In this document: one piece after another, positions 29,985 to 38,832 of the stretch
Layout of the letters: every line of letters begins with the position of its first letter
Numbering within the stretch: position 1 is the stretch's first letter
Assembly (NCBI GenBank): GCA_944388165.1
Contig: CALXHS010000041.1
Coordinates: forward strand, 1-39,989
From: an uncultured Gemmiger sp.
Lineage (GTDB): Bacteria; Bacillota; Clostridia; Oscillospirales; Ruminococcaceae
Reading direction: 5' to 3'
DNA: 39,989 bases
Notes under the pieces: model-generated
Told to the model about the DNA's origin: nothing
Seen by the model: the letters and a program-made list of their open reading frames with translations, nothing else
Databases searched by the model: none
Made by a program: the position numbers and the translations under genes

Positions 29985-31490
29985 TCAGGCCTGCGCCTTG
30001 GCCGAATGTCTCTTGGTAGCCATCAGGAAGATGACCAGCAGAGCAATAGCAAAGATGATGCCGATGGGATATGCCACGGCGGTATTGTAGACGGTGACGC
30101 CGTCGGCGGTCTTGCTGTTGACCAGGCCGCCCAGGCATTCCGGCGCCAGGATGAAGTAGGTGCTGGAAACCGCGCTCATGAAAGTAGCGGGCACAGCGGT
30201 GATCCAGAAGTTCTTCTTTTCCACATACAGGAACATAGAAGCCGCCCACAGCACGATCATGGCCAGAGTCTGGTTGGTCCAGCTGAAGTAACGCCAGATC
30301 ACAGTGTAGTCGATGTACCCCAGTGCGTTGCCGATGCCCAGCACGGTACCCACGCCCAGAACGGGGATGCAGAGCTTGAGGCGGTTGATGTAGGAGCCCT
30401 GATCGATCTTGAACCAGTCGGACAGGGTCAGACGGGCAGAGCGGAAAGCGGTATCGCCGGAGGTGATGGGGCAGACAACCACGCCGATCATGGCCAGCGC
30501 GGTGCCGATGCCGCCCATGGTACGGGAGCAGACGTCGTAGATGGCAGCGGACTGTCCTTCTGCCAGAGCGGCGGCCAGGCCGGTGTTCAGACCGCCGGTG
30601 ACCTCATACAGAGCGCAGCCGGCAGCGGCCCAGATCAGAGCGATGACGCCTTCAGCCACCATGGCGCCGTAGAAGACGAAGTGGCCCTGCTTCTCACTCT
30701 TCATGCAGCGGGCCATCAGAGGCGACTGGGTGGAGTGGAAGCCGGAGATAGCGCCGCAGGCAACCGTGATGAACATGAAGCTCCACACAGGTGTGCCGGA
30801 GGGGTGCATGTTGTACAGATGATCCCAGATTTCGGGAATGGTGAAGTCGGGGTTGGTGTAGATACCGATAATAACGCCGACGGCCATGACGATCAGGCAG
30901 ATGCCGAACAGCGGGTAGATCTTGCCGATGATCTTGTCAATGGAGATGAAGGTGGCGATGAAGTAGTACACCAGGATCAGGACCAGCCAGAACAGGGTGG
31001 TGGCCAGCAGACCGGTGACGCCGCTGTTCTTGCACAGGGTGACGATCAGGCCGGCGGGGCCAACCGCAAAGACGGTGCCCACCATGATCAGCAGCACCAC
31101 CGAGAAGACGCGCATGACGTTCTGCATGGCATGGCCCAGGTACTTGCCGGTAACTTCGGCAATGGAGCCGCCCTCGTTGCGTTCGCTGATCATGCCGGAG
31201 AAGTAGTCATGAACGCCGCCGGCAAAGATGGTGCCGAAGGTGATCCACAGGAACACGATGGGTCCCCACAGAGCACCCTGCATGGCGCCGAAGATCGGCC
31301 CCAGGCCCGCGATGTTCAGCAATTGAACCAGAAACAGCTTCCACTGGGGCATCACGACATAGTCGACGCCGTCGTTGATGCGCACAGCGGGCGTTTCACG
31401 GTCGTCCGGTCCAAAGGTGTTGTCGACAACTTTGCCGTAGGTAAAGTAGCCGATCAGCAGGATGGCCAGGCAGATGACGAAACTAACCAT
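29985..31490 (-). CDS. cstA: CstA family pyruvate/peptide transporter, intact
   Basis: A 501-residue polytopic membrane protein with about 13-15 helices. The diagnostic YGKVVDNTFGPDDRETPA and INDGVDYVVMPQWKLFLVQL followed by AGLGPIFGAMQGALWGP, and the later GFHSTQSPLMARCMKSEKQG and CPITSGDTAFRSARL blocks, are strong CstA signatures. CstA-type transporters take up pyruvate or peptides and are induced by carbon starvation in E. coli. GGGAGG precedes ATG 31490; the promoter has TTGAAT, 16 bases and TGC-TATAAT. It belongs to a shorter-headed CstA subtype than the broken copy at 11534-12174, whose N-terminus differs. Confidence 0.92.
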   Translation of the reverse strand: MVSFVICLAILLIGYFTYGKVVDNTFGPDDRETPAVRINDGVDYVVMPQWKLFLVQLLNIAGLGPIFGAMQGALWGPIVFLWITFGTIFAGGVHDYFSGMISERNEGGSIAEVTGKYLGHAMQNVMRVFSVVLLIMVGTVFAVGPAGLIVTLCKNSGVTGLLATTLFWLVLILVYYFIATFISIDKIIGKIYPLFGICLIVMAVGVIIGIYTNPDFTIPEIWDHLYNMHPSGTPVWSFMFITVACGAISGFHSTQSPLMARCMKSEKQGHFVFYGAMVAEGVIALIWAAAGCALYEVTGGLNTGLAAALAEGQSAAIYDVCSRTMGGIGTALAMIGVVVCPITSGDTAFRSARLTLSDWFKIDQGSYINRLKLCIPVLGVGTVLGIGNALGYIDYTVIWRYFSWTNQTLAMIVLWAASMFLYVEKKNFWITAVPATFMSAVSSTYFILAPECLGGLVNSKTADGVTVYNTAVAYPIGIIFAIALLVIFLMATKRHSAKAQA

Positions 31491-31592
31491 AAAGATTCCT
31501 CCCTTTATCATTTCAACACCGCTGAGGCGGTGCTTTTCAGAACGATGTTAGAAATGATATCCTATGGGTTTTACCTGAAATCCCCGTCTGCT

Positions 31593-31620
31593 ATTATAGC
31601 ACTCTGTAACAATAATTCAA
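31593..31620 (-). promoter_or_regulatory. Promoter of cstA
   Basis: TTGAAT (31620-31615), 16 bases, extended -10 TGC-TATAAT (31598-31593), giving a leader of about 100 bases before the ATG at 31490. Confidence 0.65.
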
Positions 31621-31690
31621 TATTTTTTTCATATTTTTGTTCCTTTTCGCCAATATTTTCGGAGTTTATCACTACATCGTCCATTGTGCG

Positions 31691-31729
31691 CAGACAGACC
31701 CCGGCGTGCCATACACCGGGGCCTGTCTG
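31691..31729 (-). terminator. Hairpin after the CydDC operon
   Basis: Arms CAGACAGACCCCGG and CCGGGGCCTGTCTG form a strong stem, but no T-run follows on either strand, so it may stabilise the transcript end more than terminate. Confidence 0.5.
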
Positions 31730-31747
31730 TTCGGGCTCATGACTTTT

Positions 31748-32152
31748 TCAAGAAGGATCCTGCTCTTTTTCGCCGGCACCGCCGGGAATGGTCTTGACCC
31801 CGAAAAGGAAATACAGGATATGGAACACCCACACGCATCCCAGGACAATGCGCCCCACCGGCACCGCGTGCATCATGATAAAGCCGATGCTCATGAGGAT
31901 GGTGACCACCACCATGATCCGCACCTTGGTTTTGGTGGTCATCCCCTGCCCCGCCACGTAGGATTCCAGGTTATCCTTGTACAGTTTGGTAGAGCGGAAC
32001 CAGCGGTCCAGCTTTTCGGAGCTTTTGCCGAAGCACACCGCCGCCAGCAGCAAAAACGGGAAGGCAGGCAGCAGCGGCAGCGCGGCGCCCAGCGCCCCCA
32101 GGGCCAGCCCCAGGAAGCCCAGGGCCAGATACAGCATCTTTTTCAGCTTCAT
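31748..32152 (-). CDS. DUF454 (YbaN) inner membrane protein
   Basis: A 134-residue membrane protein with about four helices. LGFLGLALGALGAALPLLPAFPFLLLAAVCFGKSSEKLDRWFRS and the downstream TTKTKVRIM segment match YbaN/DUF454 closely. Function unknown, although the family often sits beside heme or redox genes. Its ATG overlaps the TGA of the upstream NOSP gene (ATGA), so it is translationally coupled and last in the operon. AAAGGAG precedes the start. Confidence 0.85.
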   Translation of the reverse strand: MKLKKMLYLALGFLGLALGALGAALPLLPAFPFLLLAAVCFGKSSEKLDRWFRSTKLYKDNLESYVAGQGMTTKTKVRIMVVVTILMSIGFIMMHAVPVGRIVLGCVWVFHILYFLFGVKTIPGGAGEKEQDPS

Positions 32153-32487
32153 CGTTGGTTCTCCTTTCTCAGTCTGCCCCGCAAGGTCTCGGCCATATGA
32201 TGCAGAGCCATGATCGGGTGGACAAAGAGCATGCGGGGCCCGGAAAAGCGCATCACTTCCCGGATCTTCTGCCGCATTTCCGGCTTGTAGCAATGCACGG
32301 GGCACTGGGAACAGAAGGTCTTGTGCTCCATAAAGGGGCAGCGCTCGCCGCGCGCCCTGGCGTAGGCCCGCAAGGCGGCACAATCGGGGCAAAGCTGCCC
32401 CTTGGTGCCGTGCTTGCGGCGGCAGTAAAGTTCGATCATGCAGGAAACTACTTCCTGTTCCCGCTCCCTTTTGCGGGCCGTTTCCAT
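32149..32487 (-). CDS. Nitrous-oxide-stimulated promoter (NOSP) family protein
   Basis: A 112-residue Cys-rich cytoplasmic protein. It carries LCPDC, then ERCPFMEHKTFCSQCPVHCY, KPEMRQKIREVMRFSGPRML and HPIMALHHMAETL, which is the NOSP family (PF11756-type) pattern. The six or so cysteines suggest metal or Fe-S binding; the role is unknown. ATG 32487 follows GGAGG and shares TGATG with the CydC-like stop. Confidence 0.8.
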   Translation of the reverse strand: METARKREREQEVVSCMIELYCRRKHGTKGQLCPDCAALRAYARARGERCPFMEHKTFCSQCPVHCYKPEMRQKIREVMRFSGPRMLFVHPIMALHHMAETLRGRLRKENQR

Positions 32488-34145
32488 CAGCTGCACCTCC
32501 CGGCATCCACATGGAGCACCCGGTCGGCCACCCGCATGGTGGACTGCCGGTGGGAGACCAGCACCACCGTGCGGCCCTTGCGTTCCCGCCGCAGAGATTG
32601 CAGGATGACCGCCTCATTCAGGCTGTCCAGGTTGCTGGTCGGTTCATCCAACAGCATGAAAGGCGCATCGTGGAGAAAGGCACGGGCCAGGCCCAGCCGC
32701 TGACGCTCGCCGCCGGAGAGGGTATCCCCCAGTTCCCCCACCTGGGTATCGTATCCCCGGGGCAGAGAGAGGATGAAATCATGCACCGACGCTTTGCGGC
32801 AGGCTTCCTCGATTTCGGCGTCGGTAGCGTCCAGGCGGGCAATGCGCAGGTTGTTGCGGATGGTGTCGTGGAAAAGATGGGTCTGCTGGGTGACGTAGCT
32901 TTCCATATTGCGCAGGTCGGCGGTGTTGATCTGTCCCACCGGCTTGCCGGACAGCCGGATCTCGCCGCTGTCCGTTTCCCAGAATCGCATGAAGAGCTTG
33001 AGCAAGGTGGATTTGCCGCTGCCGCTGCGCCCCACAATGCCCAGGATCTGGTTTTGCGGCACCTGCACCGACAGATCCCGCAGGATGGGCTGGTCCTCAT
33101 AGGAGAAGCTGACCCGGTCGGCGCTGGCACCGGCAAATTCAGTAGCGGGGAGGCCGGTGACATCCTGCACCACCGGGGTGTCCTGCAGGATATCCAGCAC
33201 GCGGTTGCCCGCCGCAAAGGTCTGCTGCAAGGTGCCCCCCAGCCCCGCCAGGGCCACCACCGGGCCGAAGGAGCTCATGAGGGCCACGGTGGGCACCACC
33301 ACACCGTCAAAGCCGACCTGCCCCTGTCCAAAAAGGAGTGCCGCCGTCAGCAGCATGGCCAGGTCAAAGAGCAGAATCAGGGCGTTGGTCAGGGCCATGC
33401 CCCAGCCCGCCGTCCATTTCAGGCGGGATTCTTCCCGGGTGAGGGCGCGGGTGCGCTTGTCCAGTTCCCGGCGGCGCTTTGCCCCCTGGGCATACTGCAA
33501 GGTCTCGGGCAGGCCGCGCAGACTGTCCAGCACAAAGCTGCTCAGATCGCCGGAAGCGGACCGGAACCGCAGCCCGTGGGCCCCGCTGGCCCGGGAGACC
33601 AACAGCGGCACCACCGCGCCCACGCAGAGGTAGGCCCCCAGGGCCAGAAGCCCCAGCAGCGGGTGATAGCTGCCGATAAAGGCACAGAGGATGCCGCTGA
33701 ACAACACCGCAATGAGCACCGGGGAGATGGTGTGGGCGTAGAACACTTCCAGCAGTTCAATGTCGGAAGTGATCAGGCTGATGAGGTCTCCCCTGTCCCG
33801 CACTTCCAGCCGGGCAGGCGCCAGGGCGCGCAGAGCCCGGAAGACCTTGTCCCGCAGCAGAGCCAGCAGCTTGAAGGCAATAAAGTGGTTGCAAGCCTGT
33901 TCGCCGTAGCGCAGCGCCGCCCGCAGCACCGCCATGACCGCGATGCCCCCGAACAGTCCCGCCAGCCCCAGGGGGACGGGCAAGCCCAGCATGCCGCAGA
34001 GGGCATACACACCGAACACCGTGAGGAACGCCGCGCACAGGTGCCCGGCCAGGCCCATGGACACGGCCAGCACCATATACCCGGCCAGGGGACGGACCAG
34101 CCCGATCAGCTGCCTCATCACCGCAAAACCGCTTCGTTGTTTCAT
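32487..34145 (-). CDS. ABC transporter permease/ATPase, CydC-like
   Basis: A 552-residue half-size exporter. Residues about 15-300 contain six membrane helices, including RDRGDLISLITSDIELLEVF, the region where CydC-type proteins carry RRRVGDLLNRLVADVDALD-like sequence. The ATPase has Walker A GRSGSGKS, signature LSGGERQRLGLARAFL, Walker B FMLLDEPTSNLDS and switch His LVSHR. CydDC exports thiols (cysteine, glutathione) or binds heme in other bacteria. The ATG overlaps the stop of the CydD-like gene (ATGA), which indicates a heterodimer. No cydAB lies nearby, so another substrate is possible. Confidence 0.85.
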   Translation of the reverse strand: MKQRSGFAVMRQLIGLVRPLAGYMVLAVSMGLAGHLCAAFLTVFGVYALCGMLGLPVPLGLAGLFGGIAVMAVLRAALRYGEQACNHFIAFKLLALLRDKVFRALRALAPARLEVRDRGDLISLITSDIELLEVFYAHTISPVLIAVLFSGILCAFIGSYHPLLGLLALGAYLCVGAVVPLLVSRASGAHGLRFRSASGDLSSFVLDSLRGLPETLQYAQGAKRRRELDKRTRALTREESRLKWTAGWGMALTNALILLFDLAMLLTAALLFGQGQVGFDGVVVPTVALMSSFGPVVALAGLGGTLQQTFAAGNRVLDILQDTPVVQDVTGLPATEFAGASADRVSFSYEDQPILRDLSVQVPQNQILGIVGRSGSGKSTLLKLFMRFWETDSGEIRLSGKPVGQINTADLRNMESYVTQQTHLFHDTIRNNLRIARLDATDAEIEEACRKASVHDFILSLPRGYDTQVGELGDTLSGGERQRLGLARAFLHDAPFMLLDEPTSNLDSLNEAVILQSLRRERKGRTVVLVSHRQSTMRVADRVLHVDAGRCS

Positions 34146-35878
34146 GCTTCGTCCTCCTTGTCCAGATGTTCCAGTGCCTGCTGGGCGTTCCACAGGCGGG
34201 CGTACGCGCCGTTTCGGGCCAGCAGTTGGGTGTGGGTACCGCACTCCGCGGCCCGGCCGTTCTGCATCACATAGATGCGATCGGCGGGTTCCACGTTGGC
34301 CAGGCGGTGAGAGATCAAGATCACCGTTTTGGTGCCTGCCATGGCGCGGATGCGTTCCATAATGTCGTTTTCACTCTCCACGTCGATGTTGGAGGTGGCT
34401 TCGTCAAAGATATACACCGGGCTGTCGTGCAAGATAGCCCGGGCCAGGGCCAGGCGCTGGCACTGGCCGCCGGACAGGTTGGCGCCCCGTTCGGCCACGG
34501 GAGTGTTCAGCCCCTGTTCGCCCCGGAGAAAGTCCGCCAGGTTGACCTCTTCCAGCACACGCCAGAGGACCGCATCGTCGGCACCGGGAGCCCCCATGCG
34601 CAGGTTGTCCGCCACAGTGCCCTTGAACAGATAGCTCTGGTGGCCTACATAGGTGATGGCGGAGAGCAGGCTTTCCTCGCTGAGTTCCTTCAAGGGCACG
34701 TCGTCCACGGTGATGTAACCGGACCAGCCCCGAATACGGCCGGTGAGGATCCCGGCCATGGTGGATTTGCCGCAGCCGCTCTCCCCCACCAGGGCGATGA
34801 ACTCGCCCTGGTCCGCCTGCATCGTCATGCCGTCCAGCACGGGGCGGCCAGCTTCGTACCTGAAGGCCAGGTCCTTGCACCGGATGGTCACATTCCGGCC
34901 CACGGTGCGGGTACCGGGCACCGGTTCGGGGGCGTCCAACAGGCGGAAGATCTTATCCGAAGCCGCCATACCGTTCATGGCAATGTGGAAGTAACTGCCC
35001 AGAAGGCGCATAGGCAGGAAGAAATCGGCGGCCAGCAGCATGATGAACAAAGCACTGTCCAGCCCAATGCGTCCGTCCCGGAAGGAGAGAACCGCCAGCA
35101 CGATGCCCGCCGCCGCGCCGCCGTAGGCCACCAGGTCCATGATGGTGATGGAGTTGAGCTGCATGGTCAGCACCTTCATGGTGATGCGGCGGAACTTTTC
35201 CGATTCCCGGTTCATCTCCTCGTTCTTGAAGCCGTCGGCCTGGTAGATTTTCAGGGTGGTCAGGCCCTGAAGATTTTCCAGGAAAGTATCTCCCAGAGCG
35301 GTGTACTGGCCCCAATATTTGTTCAGCAGCTTTTTGGCCCAGGTCTGCACCGCCGCGATGGCCACTGGGATCAGGGGCACGCAGACCAGCAGCACCGCCG
35401 CGGCGGGCAGGTCCACCCGGCACAGCACCGCAAACAGGGTCAGCGGGGCCAGCATGGCATAAAAGAACTGGGGCAGATAGGCGCCGAAGTAGGTTTCCAG
35501 CTGGTCCACGCCTTCCACCGCCACCTGCACCACCTCGCTGGTGCTGACCTGTTCCCGGTAGGAAGCCCCCAGGCGCAGCAGCTTGTCATACAAAAGGCCG
35601 CGCAGCCGCAGCTTGACCGTTTTGCTGGAAAGGAAGGCCATGCGGGATGCCCCTACCCCGCAGGCAATGCGCACCGTCACCGCCGCCAGCACCAGCATAG
35701 CAGCCCGAAACAGCGCGCCGGGCGCCAGAGCGCCCGCATACAGCCCGGCCAGGACATGGCAGAACACCCCCATCATCAGGATGTTGGCCGCCAGGGACAC
35801 CCACTGCAAAGCCACGTTGGCGGCAATGTACTTTTTGCTTTCTCCGACCGTGGCGATCAGGCGTTTGTTGATCATCAT
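34142..35878 (-). CDS. ABC transporter permease/ATPase, CydD-like
   Basis: A 578-residue half-size exporter. Membrane domain residues about 15-310 include YLPQFFYAMLAPLTLFAVLC and LGDTFLENLQGLTTLKIYQA (a CydD-type coupling region). ATPase: Walker A GESGCGKST, signature LSGGQCQRLALARAIL, Walker B VYIFDEATSNIDVESE, switch His LISHR. It pairs with the overlapping CydC-like gene. ATG ATG at 35878/35875 share TGATG with the upstream small membrane protein stop; AAAGGAAA lies upstream. Confidence 0.85.
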   Translation of the reverse strand: MMINKRLIATVGESKKYIAANVALQWVSLAANILMMGVFCHVLAGLYAGALAPGALFRAAMLVLAAVTVRIACGVGASRMAFLSSKTVKLRLRGLLYDKLLRLGASYREQVSTSEVVQVAVEGVDQLETYFGAYLPQFFYAMLAPLTLFAVLCRVDLPAAAVLLVCVPLIPVAIAAVQTWAKKLLNKYWGQYTALGDTFLENLQGLTTLKIYQADGFKNEEMNRESEKFRRITMKVLTMQLNSITIMDLVAYGGAAAGIVLAVLSFRDGRIGLDSALFIMLLAADFFLPMRLLGSYFHIAMNGMAASDKIFRLLDAPEPVPGTRTVGRNVTIRCKDLAFRYEAGRPVLDGMTMQADQGEFIALVGESGCGKSTMAGILTGRIRGWSGYITVDDVPLKELSEESLLSAITYVGHQSYLFKGTVADNLRMGAPGADDAVLWRVLEEVNLADFLRGEQGLNTPVAERGANLSGGQCQRLALARAILHDSPVYIFDEATSNIDVESENDIMERIRAMAGTKTVILISHRLANVEPADRIYVMQNGRAAECGTHTQLLARNGAYARLWNAQQALEHLDKEDEA

Positions 35879-36219
35879 CAGCTGCGTTTCCTTTCCTTGC
35901 CGGATCTCAAAGCCTTGCGGCGGGCAAAAGCATGGGCTGCCATAGCACACAGGCACAGGATGCCCAACACCGCGTGCACCGCCCCGGCCATACCGCCCTG
36001 GATAAGGGCGGGCACACCGGTGGCAAACGCCACCAGAAGCAGCAATAGCAGCGCCACCCCTGCCCCTGTGAGCTTTCTGTGGCAGACGATCATGTGCCCC
36101 ACACAAAGCACCAGAAACACGCTGGCCGCCATCTTATGTACCATGGCGCCGGTCAGCGGCTGAAGCATGGTGACCAGGCCGCTGATGGCCAGCGCACCGT
36201 ACAGCAGTTTTTTACCCAT
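35878..36219 (-). CDS. Small His-rich membrane protein, putative heme-b type
   Basis: A 113-residue protein with about four membrane helices (residues 4-24, 28-46, 52-72 and 78-98). Histidines lie inside or at the ends of helices: MVHKMAA, CVGHMIVCH, AVHAVLG and AAHAFARRK. This resembles DUF4405/flavinylation-associated cytochrome domains that bind heme b. It is first in the operon with the CydDC-like exporter. The heme role is inference. AAAGGACGG precedes the ATG. Confidence 0.6.
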   Translation of the reverse strand: MGKKLLYGALAISGLVTMLQPLTGAMVHKMAASVFLVLCVGHMIVCHRKLTGAGVALLLLLLVAFATGVPALIQGGMAGAVHAVLGILCLCAMAAHAFARRKALRSGKERKRS

Positions 36220-36263
36220 TTGGTTGTCCGTCCTTTCCTTCAGGGGGAACTCTGAAAAAGAGT

Positions 36264-36370
36264 TTGTTTAGACTAACTTGCATTCAAAAAACAGGTGCGT
36301 TCTCTGGTGCCGCAAGGCAGTTAGAACGCACTAATTTAATTATAGTACCATCCTTTTCCCTATTTGTCAA
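36264..36370 (-). promoter_or_regulatory. Promoter, leader hairpin and metalloregulator-like site of the CydDC-like operon
   Basis: TTGACA (36370-36365), 17 bases, extended TGG-TACTAT (36347-36342). The leader holds GTGCGTTC/GAACGCAC (36295-36302 and 36324-36331). Further down, AAGTTAGTCTAAAC (minus strand, about 36280-36267) resembles DtxR/MntR-type boxes; this is tentative. Confidence 0.55.
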
Positions 36371-36443
36371 TCCGGAGGAATTCTTTTTCACCTACAGGAC
36401 CGTTTTTGTTGTCCAGACCACTGGTTTTTATTTCCATACAGGG

Positions 36444-36449
36444 TATACT
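36444..36449 (+). promoter_or_regulatory. Putative -10 of the bile salt hydrolase gene
   Basis: TATACT 38 bases before the ATG; the -35 (TGGTTT, 36422-36427) is weak. Confidence 0.4.
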
Positions 36450-36486
36450 GTAAGTATCCCCACAATCGCACAAAGGAGGCCATACC

Positions 36487-37485
36487 ATGTGCACAAGCAT
36501 CACCGTTTCCTCGCCCCTGTGTCTGCACGGGCGCAATCTGGACCTGGAATACACCTTTGGTGAACAGGTCGTCATCACACCACGGGGGTACGAATTCCAT
36601 TTTCGCCGCCGCCCGTCCATGCCCCGGCACTTTGCGCTCATCGGCATGGCCAACGTGGCCGAAAACGTTCCCCTGTACGCCGAAGCCGCCAACGAAAAAG
36701 GGCTGTATATGGCGGGACTGAACTTTCCCGGCAACGCCTGGTATCCCCCGGCAGAAGACGCCGCCCCGGACGCCGTAGCTCCCTATGAACTGATCCCGCT
36801 GGTGCTGGGCAGCTGCGAAAACCTGGCTCAGGCCCGGGAGCTGCTGCAGACGGTACAGCTGCTGGGCGTTCCCTTCGCCAAGGGGTATCCCCTGGCGCCG
36901 CTGCACTGGCACCTGGCCGACGCCACCGGCGCCCTGGTGCTGGAAGCCACCAAGGACGGCGTACACATCTACGACGACCCCGCCGGGGTGCTCACCAACA
37001 ACCCGCCCTTCCCGTTCCAGCTGGCAGCGCTGAACAATTTTCAACATCTTTCGCCCAAACCGGCGGAAAACCGCTTTGCCAGTGCCCTGCCCCTGGCATC
37101 CTACGGCCAGGGCATGGGTGCCATCGGGCTGCCGGGAGATTTCTCGCCCCAGTCCCGGTATGTGAAAACCTGCTTCCTGAAAGCCAACGCCCAGTGGGGC
37201 ACCACCCCGGACAACGCCGTGGCCCAGTTCTTCCACATTCTGGACGGTGTGGCCATGTTGCGGGGCAGCGTCGTCACCCCCGAAGGAAAATGCGACATCA
37301 CCACCTATTCCTGCTGCATCGATGCAGAAAAGGGGATCTACTACTTCAAGACTTATGAGAACAACCGCATCCGGGCAGTGCACCTCCACGCCGAAGACCT
37401 GGAAGCCCACGGGCTGTTCACCTTCCCCCTGGGTGACCGCCAGGATGTGGACCACATGAACGGACGCATCCCCACCACCCGCTGA
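36487..37485 (+). CDS. bsh: Choloylglycine hydrolase (bile salt hydrolase)
   Basis: A 332-residue Ntn hydrolase. After removal of Met1, Cys2 (MCTSITVSS) is the nucleophile. The other conserved residues are present: Arg16 and Asp19 in HGRNLDLE, Asn79 in MAGLNFPG, Asn171 in LTNNPPF and Arg224 in PQSRYVKT, at the spacing of known bile salt hydrolases (C2, R18, D21, N82, N175, R228). It would release glycine or taurine from conjugated bile acids in the cytoplasm, a gut adaptation. Penicillin V acylase is the main alternative within the family. AAAGGAGG precedes the ATG. Confidence 0.88.
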   Translation: MCTSITVSSPLCLHGRNLDLEYTFGEQVVITPRGYEFHFRRRPSMPRHFALIGMANVAENVPLYAEAANEKGLYMAGLNFPGNAWYPPAEDAAPDAVAPYELIPLVLGSCENLAQARELLQTVQLLGVPFAKGYPLAPLHWHLADATGALVLEATKDGVHIYDDPAGVLTNNPPFPFQLAALNNFQHLSPKPAENRFASALPLASYGQGMGAIGLPGDFSPQSRYVKTCFLKANAQWGTTPDNAVAQFFHILDGVAMLRGSVVTPEGKCDITTYSCCIDAEKGIYYFKTYENNRIRAVHLHAEDLEAHGLFTFPLGDRQDVDHMNGRIPTTR

Positions 37486-37492
37486 ACCACGC

Positions 37493-37529
37493 AAAAACCG
37501 CCCCCGCAGTAATTGCGGGGGCGGTTTTG
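37493..37529. terminator. Bidirectional terminator between bsh and uppS
   Basis: Arms AAAACCGCCCCCGCA and TGCGGGGGCGGTTTT (15 pairs), T-rich on both sides, between convergent genes. Confidence 0.85.
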
Positions 37530-37538
37530 TTCCTTTTT

Positions 37539-38261
37539 TTACTTTTTGGTATTGCCGCCCATCCGACGGTCGCGGCGGGCGTACTCGGCCAGGGCTTCAT
37601 CAAAGCAGGCTTTGTCGAAGTCCGGGAAGAGGGTGGGAGTGAAGTAGAATTCCGCATAGGCGCACTGCCACAGCAGGAAGTTGGACAGCCGCTGTTCGCC
37701 GCTGGTGCGGATCATCAGGTCCACCGGGGGCAGATTGCGGTAGAGGTGGCTTTCGATGGTGCGCTCGTCCACGGCGGCGGGGTCCAGGGTACCATCCTTC
37801 GCTTCAGCGGCAATGGCCCGCACGGCATCGGTGAGCTCGGCATGGCTGCCGTAGTTCAGGCAGAAGTTGACGATGCCCTTCTTGTTGTTCTTTGTCAGGT
37901 CCATCATGTAATCCATGGCATCCAGCACACGGGGCTGCAGCCCTTCCCGGCGGCCGCTGAACAGCACCTGGCAGCCGCGCTCGTTCATCTCGTCGGCAAT
38001 GGTGCGGAAGTTGTTGGCAAACAGATCCATGAGGTAGCCCACTTCCTTGGCGTCCCGGGCAAAGTTCTCGGTGGAGAAAACATACAGGCTGAGGACCTTG
38101 ACGCCGCAATCCCCCACCGCATAGCGGGTGATCTCCTTCAGGCGTTCAAACCCGGCCTTGTGGCCCACGCTGGCGGGCATCAGGCGCTGGCGGGCCCAGC
38201 GGCGGTTGCCGTCCACAATGATGGCGGCATGGGTGGGGATGCGTTTTTCGTTGACAGGCAT
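37539..38261 (-). CDS. uppS: Isoprenyl transferase, undecaprenyl diphosphate synthase type
   Basis: A 240-residue cis-prenyltransferase. The substrate-binding motif DGNRRWARQ (Arg where most Firmicutes have Gly), LSLYVFSTENFARDAKEV, VNFCLNYGSHAEL and LMIRTSGEQRLSNFLLWQ followed by AYAEFYFTP match the family in order. It builds C55-PP, the lipid carrier for peptidoglycan. AAAAGGAGAGG precedes the ATG. It follows ruvX with 14 bases between. Confidence 0.9.
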   Translation of the reverse strand: MPVNEKRIPTHAAIIVDGNRRWARQRLMPASVGHKAGFERLKEITRYAVGDCGVKVLSLYVFSTENFARDAKEVGYLMDLFANNFRTIADEMNERGCQVLFSGRREGLQPRVLDAMDYMMDLTKNNKKGIVNFCLNYGSHAELTDAVRAIAAEAKDGTLDPAAVDERTIESHLYRNLPPVDLMIRTSGEQRLSNFLLWQCAYAEFYFTPTLFPDFDKACFDEALAEYARRDRRMGGNTKK

Positions 38262-38275
38262 GGTACCTCTCCTTT

Positions 38276-38744
38276 TCACTCTTGGCCCGACTGGGGCGGC
38301 ACAGTCTCGGGGGCGGCTTCGCCGGGATGCTGGCGCCGCCAGTTGAGGAAACTTTCCAGGATCACGGCGGCGGAAACCGAGTCCAGCCGTTCCTTCCGCT
38401 TGGCGCCGAAGGTATCGTTTTCCGCCAGGATGGCGGCGGCGGACACGGTGGTGCGGCGCTCGTCCCACAGCACCACCGGCATACCGCAGGCATCGGCCAG
38501 GCGCTGGGCAAAACGGCGGCTCTTTGTGGCGCGGGAGCCTTCGCTGCCGTCCATATTCTTGGGCAGACCCAGCACCACTCCCTCCGCCTTTTCCCGGAAG
38601 GCCACCGCCGCCACGGCCTGGGCGGCGCGGTTCATGCTCTTTTCTTCGATCTGCGGCGTGATCGGCGCACAGACCAGTTCGGTGACATCGCACCCGGCCA
38701 AACCGGTGCGGGAATCACCGTAATCCACTGCGATCCATTTCATC
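38276..38744 (-). CDS. ruvX: Holliday junction resolvase-like RuvX/YqgF
   Basis: A 155-residue RNase-H-fold nuclease. WIAVDYGDSRTGLAGCD gives the first catalytic Asp, EGVVLGLPKNMDGSEG the Glu-side strand, and WDERRTTVSAA plus RKERLDSVSAAVIL the remaining conserved acid and helix. RuvX is implicated in Holliday junction or rRNA processing (pre-16S in E. coli). GGAGGG precedes ATG 38744. Has its own promoter and is followed by uppS. Confidence 0.9.
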
Positions 38745-38797
38745 AAAAGCCCTCCTGGCCGTTGAAAATCTTACGGCACAAGAGCCGTGTTCTTTTT

Positions 38798-38826
38798 ATT
38801 ATAGCAGCTGTGGACTGCCGGCACAA
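38798..38826 (-). promoter_or_regulatory. Promoter of ruvX-uppS
   Basis: TTGTGC (38826-38821), 17 bases, extended TGC-TATAAT (38803-38798). A small ACGGC/GCCGT hairpin lies in the leader (38773-38788). Confidence 0.65.
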
Positions 38827-38832
38827 GGCACA

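Noticed and set aside
29895..31742. Long plus-strand frame opposite cstA
   Set aside because: Low-complexity Asp/Gly/Gln/His composition typical of an antisense shadow; CstA on the other strand is unambiguous.
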